DNA of 5,320 bases from the NCBI GenBank assembly GCA_945861815.1, contig CAMAVV010000127.1, positions 1 through 5,320 of the forward strand, read 5' to 3'. The translations under genes were made by a program, and so were the position numbers. How positions within the stretch are numbered: the stretch's first letter is position 1; each line of letters begins with the position of its first letter. This document shows, in pieces, positions 1 to 5,320 of this stretch. Source of the DNA: Thermoflexus hugenholtzii JAD2 (lineage in GTDB: Bacteria; Chloroflexota; Dehalococcoidia; SHYB01). The notes below the pieces were generated by a model that was not told the DNA's origin, searched no databases, and worked only from the letters and a program-made list of their open reading frames with translations.

Positions 1-228
1 GGCGGCGCAGGCGGCTCCGCGACCGATATCGAGATCGCCGCCAAGGAGATCCTGCGCCTCCAGGACAAGCTGCGCCGCTTCCTCTCGGACAACACAGGCC
101 AGCCCTACGAGCGCATCGCCCGCGACTCCGACCGCGACTTCTACCTCGACGCATCGCAGGCGAAGGAATACGGACTCGTTGACGACGTCCTCACGGGCAA
201 ACTGACGAAGCTCGCCGTCGCCCGCTAA
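1..228 (+). CDS. clpP: ATP-dependent Clp protease proteolytic subunit ClpP (C-terminal part)
   Basis: This is the last 75 residues of the ClpP serine peptidase, the self-compartmentalised barrel that degrades proteins unfolded by ClpX or another Clp ATPase in the cytoplasm. The 5' end is cut by the window edge. Visible residues 1-17 (GGAGGSATDIE...KEIL) match the segment that directly follows the catalytic His in ClpP (usual HQP motif), so the Ser and His of the triad lie just outside the window. The segment RDSDRD (41-46) followed by the AKEYGLVDDV region (54-63) is the canonical ClpP C-terminus. By alignment from memory to S. aureus ClpP, Asp46 is the triad Asp. The gene ends in TAA, 42 bp before clpX, the standard clpP-clpX order. 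No promoter-like sequence or terminator is seen in that gap, so co-transcription is likely. Identification is secure from the motifs and the neighbour. Confidence 0.95.
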   Translation, partial: GGAGGSATDIEIAAKEILRLQDKLRRFLSDNTGQPYERIARDSDRDFYLDASQAKEYGLVDDVLTGKLTKLAVAR

Positions 229-270
229 CCATCCGCGCATCCACGGCATACCAGTCACATAAGGAGCCGA

Positions 271-1587
<1,317 letters not shown>

Positions 1588-1597
1588 AGCCTCGCCG

Positions 1598-2401
1598 CTA
1601 CTTCCTTATTAACCCCGCCTCTATCTCCGCCGTCAGGTCGATGCCCTTCACGGGCTTGCCTTGGGCATCCAACACCGCGCCCTTCTCTACGCGCACTCGC
1701 CCCTCTGCAAAGGCGCGCAGCGTCTCCACCACCAGGGGCCGCTCGCGCAAGGCCCCCTCTTCGCGAATGACTTTGAAGAGCGGCAGCTCCTCGCCTGGAC
1801 TCTTCTCCAAGTCTGCCGCCGGCTTCCCTTCGATCGCCTTCCAATGCGCATCGTAGAGCGTGCCGCGAAGGGAGAAAATGGAGTAAGTCACTCTCGGCCC
1901 CTTGTCCATCTCCTCGGTCACGTAAAAGACCGTGTTGCCGCTCGATGTAGCCTTGCTGGCGATAAGCTGCCAGATAACCTGCTGCCACATCCCGATGGGA
2001 CCGCCTGGGGCAGCCGGGTGAAGATTGATGGCGGGATAGCGCCGGCACATCTCCGGGCTGAAGATGTGGAGATAGCCCGCCAGCACACTGATATCAGGCT
2101 TGTGCCCGGCAAGCTTCGCCATCACCTCGCGATAGTATTCATCGCGCCAGGTTGTGCCATTCCCAAAGCGCGCCTTGAACTTTCGGAAAGAGTGGGTGAT
2201 GAGCGGATAGCCGAGTCCTCGCACCATCGCGAAGAAGCTGTCGGTGGGCCCAAACTCCTCCGGCTCTCTATTGCTGAAGACAAAGAGGATCTTGGCCTTC
2301 AACCGGCCTGCCTGGATAGCCTCGTGGATCGCCTGAACGAGAAGGAACGAACCCTGCCCGCGGCCAGTCGCGAAGAGGCCAATGTGGAAGTCTTTCGCCA
2401 T
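1598..2401 (-). CDS. PurN-like formyltransferase-fold protein
   Basis: This 267-residue cytoplasmic protein has the formyltransferase fold of PurN (GAR transformylase) and methionyl-tRNA formyltransferase, which move a formyl group from 10-formyltetrahydrofolate to an amine. The catalytic signature is present: Asn126 and His128 in INLHP, and Asp166 in EEMDKGP, matching the Asn-His-Asp triad of E. coli PurN (106/108/144) with similar spacing. The N-terminal strand and glycine-rich loop (ATGRGQGS, 11-18) and SNRE (43-46) match the PurN SGNGSN and SNR regions. The loop after His128 reads PAAPGGPIGMW instead of the usual LLPKYPG-type sequence, and the tail after about 200 is not typical PurN. The substrate is therefore uncertain: a variant PurN or an unassigned formyltransferase are both possible. 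The start follows the PHP gene's stop by 5 bp with no clear Shine-Dalgarno, which suggests translational coupling. The family call is firm; the specific function is not. Confidence 0.85.
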   Translation of the reverse strand: MAKDFHIGLFATGRGQGSFLLVQAIHEAIQAGRLKAKILFVFSNREPEEFGPTDSFFAMVRGLGYPLITHSFRKFKARFGNGTTWRDEYYREVMAKLAGHKPDISVLAGYLHIFSPEMCRRYPAINLHPAAPGGPIGMWQQVIWQLIASKATSSGNTVFYVTEEMDKGPRVTYSIFSLRGTLYDAHWKAIEGKPAADLEKSPGEELPLFKVIREEGALRERPLVVETLRAFAEGRVRVEKGAVLDAQGKPVKGIDLTAEIEAGLIRK

Positions 2402-2406
2402 ACGGC

Positions 2407-3105
2407 TTACGCGCTTTTGATCGTGTAGCCGAAGATTTTCTTGCGGTAGGTGTTGAGCTTGCTCACACCGTGGACGAGGGGCATTGAACGACGCGCGCGG
2501 ATCCTGGCATGGCCCAGGGCCGATTTGAACTCCTGGGGCCCGTTGAAGTCAGGCATCTCCACCGAAACGTGGCCGAGCTCCCAGGCGCAATGGGCGTCGC
2601 TGCCTGCGCCGGTGACAAAGTGGTGCTCCTTCGCAAAGTCCAAGGCCATGTTCGAATCGCGAAGGAAGGTCGTTCGCGCATTGAAAATTTCCACGATGTC
2701 CACATACGGCAGGATCGGCTCAAAGACCTCGCGCTTCAGCACATAGCGGCGCACGCGGTCGAAGGGGTGAGGGATAGAGACGAGACCCCCCTGCTCCTTG
2801 ATGCGCTTGCAGGTCTCCAGGGGTGAAAGGCCGGGGGGAATCGTCTTCTCCAGGAAGAAGCCCGTGATCTCGCCGTGGGTCGTCTTCACCTCTTCGGCAA
2901 TGATGACCTTCAGCTCGGGCGGCGCGAGCTTCTTCACGGCCAGCGCCCCTTCGACGTTATTGTGCTCCGTCACCGCAATGCAGGTGAGGCCAACCTTGAG
3001 CGCGCGCGCAACCAGGGATTTCGGCGGGGTTACGCAGTCCTTCGAGTACCACGTGTGCATATGGAAGTCGCCGCGAACGGGCGTCGGCACGACTCCCTCA
3101 CTCAT
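2407..3105 (-). CDS. PHP-domain metal-dependent phosphoesterase-like protein
   Basis: This is a 232-residue protein of the PHP (polymerase and histidinol phosphatase) superfamily, metal-dependent enzymes that usually hydrolyse phosphoesters. The metal-ligand motifs appear in order: DFHMH (D13, H15, H17), TEHNN (E47, H48), AEE (E71/E72), HGE (H77), PHPFD (H113) and GSDAH (D170, H172). Position 47 is Glu where many members have Asp. The C-terminal half, with EIFNAR (139-144) and GSDAH, resembles the PHP-associated segment of small stand-alone PHP proteins. No polymerase or other domain is attached. I chose ATG at 3105 over the upstream ATG at 3192: it has GAGGA five bases upstream, it overlaps the xseB stop as ATGAGTGA, and the extra 29 residues of the longer form are basic read-through of the xseB frame region. 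It sits between xseB and the formyltransferase gene in one transcription unit. The substrate (nucleotide, sugar phosphate or nucleic acid end) cannot be told from the sequence. Confidence 0.88.
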   Translation of the reverse strand: MSEGVVPTPVRGDFHMHTWYSKDCVTPPKSLVARALKVGLTCIAVTEHNNVEGALAVKKLAPPELKVIIAEEVKTTHGEITGFFLEKTIPPGLSPLETCKRIKEQGGLVSIPHPFDRVRRYVLKREVFEPILPYVDIVEIFNARTTFLRDSNMALDFAKEHHFVTGAGSDAHCAWELGHVSVEMPDFNGPQEFKSALGHARIRARRSMPLVHGVSKLNTYRKKIFGYTIKSA

Positions 3106-3355
3106 CGTCTTCCTCAACGGCGCTCTCTCCGGCCCCGTCCTGTGCCTTCGCAAAGGCGCTTTGCAATTCGGAGATCTTGAGTTTGGCGGCATCGAGGCGC
3201 TGGGTGCATACCTTCGCGAGGCGCATCCCCTCCTCGTAGAGAGATGTCGCCTGGGCCAGCGTCAGATTGCCGGTTTCCAGCGCCTGCACCGTCTCTTCCA
3301 GCTTGTGGAACGCCTCTTCAAAAGGAGGCTCTTTGCTGCTGCTTGCTTTTGCCAT
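3098..3355 (-). CDS. xseB: Exodeoxyribonuclease VII small subunit
   Basis: XseB is the small helical subunit of exonuclease VII. Several copies bind each XseA catalytic subunit, and the complex degrades single-stranded DNA into oligonucleotides in repair and recombination. The protein is 85 residues, the usual length. It carries the family core: FEEAFHKLEETVQALETG (12-29), then LTLAQATSLYEEGMRLAKVC (31-50), then a third helix QRLDAAKLKISEL (52-64). An acidic tail (EEDDE) ends it. I chose ATG at 3355 over upstream in-frame ATGs because GAGAGGG lies five bases before it and the conserved core begins about 11 residues later. It is the first gene of the minus-strand unit, with a divergent gene upstream. 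The partner xseA, often adjacent, is absent from the window. Its stop overlaps the PHP start by 8 bp. Confidence 0.93.
   Translation of the reverse strand: MAKASSSKEPPFEEAFHKLEETVQALETGNLTLAQATSLYEEGMRLAKVCTQRLDAAKLKISELQSAFAKAQDGAGESAVEEDDE
3111..3115 (-). promoter_or_regulatory. Ribosome binding site deciding the PHP gene start
   Basis: GAGGA on the minus strand lies five bases before the ATG at 3105. It is embedded in the codons for the acidic tail of xseB, so ribosomes finishing xseB are well placed to restart on the PHP gene. It supports the short PHP start over the upstream ATG. Confidence 0.75.
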
Positions 3356-3360
3356 TCCAA

Positions 3361-3367
3361 CCCTCTC
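3361..3367 (-). promoter_or_regulatory. Ribosome binding site deciding the xseB start
   Basis: GAGAGGG on the minus strand lies five bases before the ATG at 3355. It favours this start over in-frame ATGs further upstream, which would add non-conserved residues. Confidence 0.65.
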
Positions 3368-3384
3368 GCCAATCTGGCCCATGT

Positions 3385-3390
3385 ATCCTA
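3385..3390 (-). promoter_or_regulatory. Weak candidate -10 box for the xseB unit
   Basis: TAGGAT on the minus strand resembles a sigma-70 -10 box and sits about 30 bases before the xseB ATG, leaving a short leader that still contains the Shine-Dalgarno. I find no good -35 hexamer 16-18 bases upstream, so this is a weak prediction. The unit must be initiated somewhere in this intergenic region or further right. Confidence 0.25.
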
Positions 3391-3432
3391 CACGAGATGC
3401 CAAGGAGGGGCTAGTAATGAACACAAGCGGAC

Positions 3433-3450
3433 ATGCGTGTACGCGCGCAT
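3433..3450. repeat. Small inverted repeat in the divergent intergenic region
   Basis: ATGCG (3433-3437) and CGCAT (3446-3450) are inverted around an 8-base spacer that itself contains a nested GCGT/ACGC dyad overlapping the left arm. It lies between the two divergent units, upstream of the rightward promoter and of the leftward -10 candidate, where a regulator could affect both. The arms are short and GC-rich, so chance is a real alternative. Confidence 0.25.
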
Positions 3451-3479
3451 CCTATTACCCAAGAACCTCGCTTTCCTGA

Positions 3480-3508
3480 TTGACGCCACAGAGCGACTTC
3501 TGTATATA
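3480..3508 (+). promoter_or_regulatory. Sigma-70-type promoter of the solute-binding protein gene
   Basis: TTGACG (3480-3485) is followed after exactly 17 bases by TATATA (3503-3508), preceded by TG. This gives five of six matches at -35, four of six at -10, and optimal spacing. The TATATATA run stands out as AT-rich in otherwise GC-rich DNA. Transcription would start near 3515, giving a leader of roughly 45 bases that carries the strong AGGAGG ribosome site at 3551-3556. Confidence 0.65.
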
Positions 3509-3561
3509 TAGCTGTGCACTGGTGGAATCCAGACCCTGACGACCCACATGAGGAGGCCCGA

Positions 3562-5320
3562 ATGATTCAGAGGATTACAAAGAGATCATGGCTTGCCCTG
3601 TCACTATCTATGGTTGTGGTGATGATACTGGCGGCATGCGGCAGTGACGAAGAGGAGGCGCCGACCCCCGCGCCTACACGCCCGCCCGCGGCAACGGCAA
3701 CCACCGCCCCGGCAACCCAAGGGCCGACAGCCGCCCCGGCATCGACGGCTATCCCTGCGTCCACCCCGACGCCTGCAGCGACCCCCACACCTACGCCCCG
3801 CCCCGTGAAGACTGGCGGAACCTTCAACCTCCGGGTCTCAGGCGCCTTCGCCAATAGCTGGGACACCTTATCCACTACCGGGCAGTTTTCCGCCATCATC
3901 CTGCAAAATATGCTCAATAACCTTACGGACGTAGACCCGGTGGACGGCTCGACCATCCGTAACGACCTCGCCCAGAGCTACAACATCAGCAGCGATGGCA
4001 AAACGATCACGTACACTCTGCGGAGAGACGTAAAGTGGCACGATGGCACGCAGTTCACGGCAAAAGATGTGGTCTACACATTCAACAGGGCGGCAAAGGG
4101 CTCTGACCCCCAAGCCGTCGCCATGGTGCCCCGCCTCCGCGTGATCCAATCCTTTGACGCGCCGGACGACTACACCTTCCGTGTTTTGCTCACGGCGCCC
4201 AGCGCATCGCTCTTTAACACGTTGTCGACGCCCTTCATGCTCATGTACCCGGCGCATTCACCGGATGTCGCAGGCGCATGGAAGGCAAATCCTGTCGGTA
4301 CTGGAGGATTCAAGTACAAGAGCTTCCAAAACAACGTCAGCACCGAGCTCCAAAAGAACACGACCTATTGGAAAAAGGACGCGGAAGGCCGTCCGATGCC
4401 CTACCTGGACGGCGTCATGTATCAATTCATCGTTGACCAGGCACTGGCCTTTGCAGCCTTCCGCACCGGCCGCCTCGAATGCACCTGCGGCTATAGCAGC
4501 GACATGCTGCCCGAGCAGAAGGACGAGGCTCGGCGGTCGATCCCGAACGTGAAGATCGGCAATAGCGCCAGCATGAACGTCCTCTATTTCAGCTCCCGCG
4601 GCGCCCTTGCCAACCAAAAAGTCCGCAAGGCAATCAGCGTGGGCCTCGATAGGAAGACCCTTGCCAATGTCGTCCGCGGCGGCGGACTCGTCTACCCGCC
4701 AACGTGGCTCGTTCCTGAGAGTTTTGGCGGCCGGTTCACGCTTACAAACCAGGAGCTCTTAACCACTCCAGGCTTCCGAATCAGGAACAATGCCCAAGAT
4801 CCAGCCGACCTCGATGAGGCAAAGAAACTCTTCCAAGAGGCTGGCATCGACCCGGCAAGCCTGAACTTGGTGATTGTCGCGGTGCCCCAGCAATCCGACT
4901 ACGCCGAAGTGCTCAGCAGTATCCTGGGCAAGTTAGGCGTCAAGTCAACTGTTCGCGTTATCGCGAATACCGCCGACCGCGTTCTGGCCCTTCAGCGCAA
5001 CGATTTCGATATCGCAACAACAGGCGGCGGTCAGACGATGGACGATCCAGCCGACCAAATCGTTACCTTTGTATCGACGGGCGGCACCACCAACTATGGC
5101 AAGCATTCGAACGCAGAAATCGACAAGCTCTTAACCGACCAGGAGCAGACGCTTGACTTTGCAAAGCGCCGCGACATGATTCGAGACCTACAGCGCAGGA
5201 TGCTGGACTGGGCGACGTTCGTGCCCTTCGCCGAGCTGACCACCGTCTTCGCGACCCAGCCATACGTCGAGAACTTCCCGATCACTCGCGCCTTCGTTGT
5301 GAGCGCAGCCCACAAGTTCG
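3562..5320 (+). CDS. ABC transporter family 5 solute-binding lipoprotein (3' end cut)
   Basis: This is an extracytoplasmic solute-binding protein of the DppA/OppA family (SBP_bac_5), which captures peptides or other small solutes for an ABC importer. The frame is open for 586 residues to the window edge; family members run about 500-600, so only a short C-terminal piece should be missing. A basic N-terminus and hydrophobic segment (9-25) end in lipobox LAAC (23-26), so Cys26 should be lipidated. Residues 33-81 are a low-complexity Pro/Thr/Ala linker tethering the domain to the membrane. The family signature spans 136-172, with YTLRRDVKWHDG (151-162) and AKDVVYTF after it. GTGGFKY and KVRKAISVGLDRKTL are further family hallmarks. 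A Cys pair (C307, C309) is present. ATG at 3562 has AGGAGG five bases upstream and places the signal peptide correctly. Ligand specificity cannot be read; permease and ATPase genes may follow. Confidence 0.94.
   Translation, partial: MIQRITKRSWLALSLSMVVVMILAACGSDEEEAPTPAPTRPPAATATTAPATQGPTAAPASTAIPASTPTPAATPTPTPRPVKTGGTFNLRVSGAFANSWDTLSTTGQFSAIILQNMLNNLTDVDPVDGSTIRNDLAQSYNISSDGKTITYTLRRDVKWHDGTQFTAKDVVYTFNRAAKGSDPQAVAMVPRLRVIQSFDAPDDYTFRVLLTAPSASLFNTLSTPFMLMYPAHSPDVAGAWKANPVGTGGFKYKSFQNNVSTELQKNTTYWKKDAEGRPMPYLDGVMYQFIVDQALAFAAFRTGRLECTCGYSSDMLPEQKDEARRSIPNVKIGNSASMNVLYFSSRGALANQKVRKAISVGLDRKTLANVVRGGGLVYPPTWLVPESFGGRFTLTNQELLTTPGFRIRNNAQDPADLDEAKKLFQEAGIDPASLNLVIVAVPQQSDYAEVLSSILGKLGVKSTVRVIANTADRVLALQRNDFDIATTGGGQTMDDPADQIVTFVSTGGTTNYGKHSNAEIDKLLTDQEQTLDFAKRRDMIRDLQRRMLDWATFVPFAELTTVFATQPYVENFPITRAFVVSAAHKF

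Noticed and set aside
1661..2428. Plus-strand open frame of 255 codons opposite the formyltransferase gene
   Set aside because: It mirrors the minus-strand gene, has no recognisable motif or ribosome site, and the minus frame has a clear catalytic signature.
3106..3192. Longer PHP start at 3192
   Set aside because: The extra 29 residues are basic and fall in the out-of-frame xseB coding region; ATG at 3105 has a ribosome site and begins just before the first metal motif.
3356..3424. Longer xseB starts at upstream in-frame ATGs
   Set aside because: The added residues are not part of the XseB family core and ATG 3355 has a better-placed ribosome site.
2798..3511. Plus-strand open frame of 237 codons across the PHP and xseB genes
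   Set aside because: It runs antisense to two well-identified genes and through the intergenic promoter region, with no motif of its own.
3356..3561. tRNA, small RNA or riboswitch in the intergenic region
   Set aside because: I see no cloverleaf, conserved aptamer sequence or terminator-like structure here.
3567..3956. Minus-strand frame encoding a Gly/Val/Ala-rich repeat protein
   Set aside because: It is the antisense image of the Pro/Thr/Ala linker codons of the lipoprotein; the repeats are a by-product of that low-complexity DNA.

Overview
The window is GC-rich chromosomal DNA from a bacterium. It holds six genes in two orientations, with no sign of mobile elements, CRISPR, rRNA or tRNA. 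The solute-binding protein has a long Pro/Thr/Ala linker directly after its lipobox, and this comes with a PurN-like formyltransferase and a PHP-domain protein. Together these resemble Chloroflexota, perhaps Dehalococcoidia. That placement is inferred from protein style, not from a phylogenetic marker.

Layout. (1) 1-1587, plus strand: the 3' end of clpP followed by complete clpX, 42 bp apart, the classic operon for the ClpXP protease. (2) 1598-3355, minus strand: three tightly packed genes read right to left. They are xseB (exonuclease VII small subunit), a PHP-domain metal-dependent phosphoesterase-like gene overlapping xseB by 8 bp, and a formyltransferase-fold gene 5 bp further on. This unit converges on clpX with only 10 bp between stop codons. 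(3) 3356-3561: a divergent intergenic region with a good sigma-70-type promoter (TTGACG, 17 bp, TATATA) facing right. (4) 3562 to the right edge, plus strand: a family 5 ABC-transporter solute-binding lipoprotein, 586 residues visible and open at the 3' end.

How the genes work together. ClpX unfolds tagged proteins and feeds them into the ClpP chamber. The three minus-strand genes are spaced as one translationally coupled unit, so the two uncharacterised enzymes should be made together with XseB. The partner gene xseA is not in the window, and no established pathway links these three proteins. The lipoprotein should capture peptides or another small solute outside the membrane for an ABC importer, whose permease and ATPase genes may lie to the right. 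Most of the window is ordinary housekeeping. The PHP-formyltransferase pair behind an orphan xseB is the least explained part.
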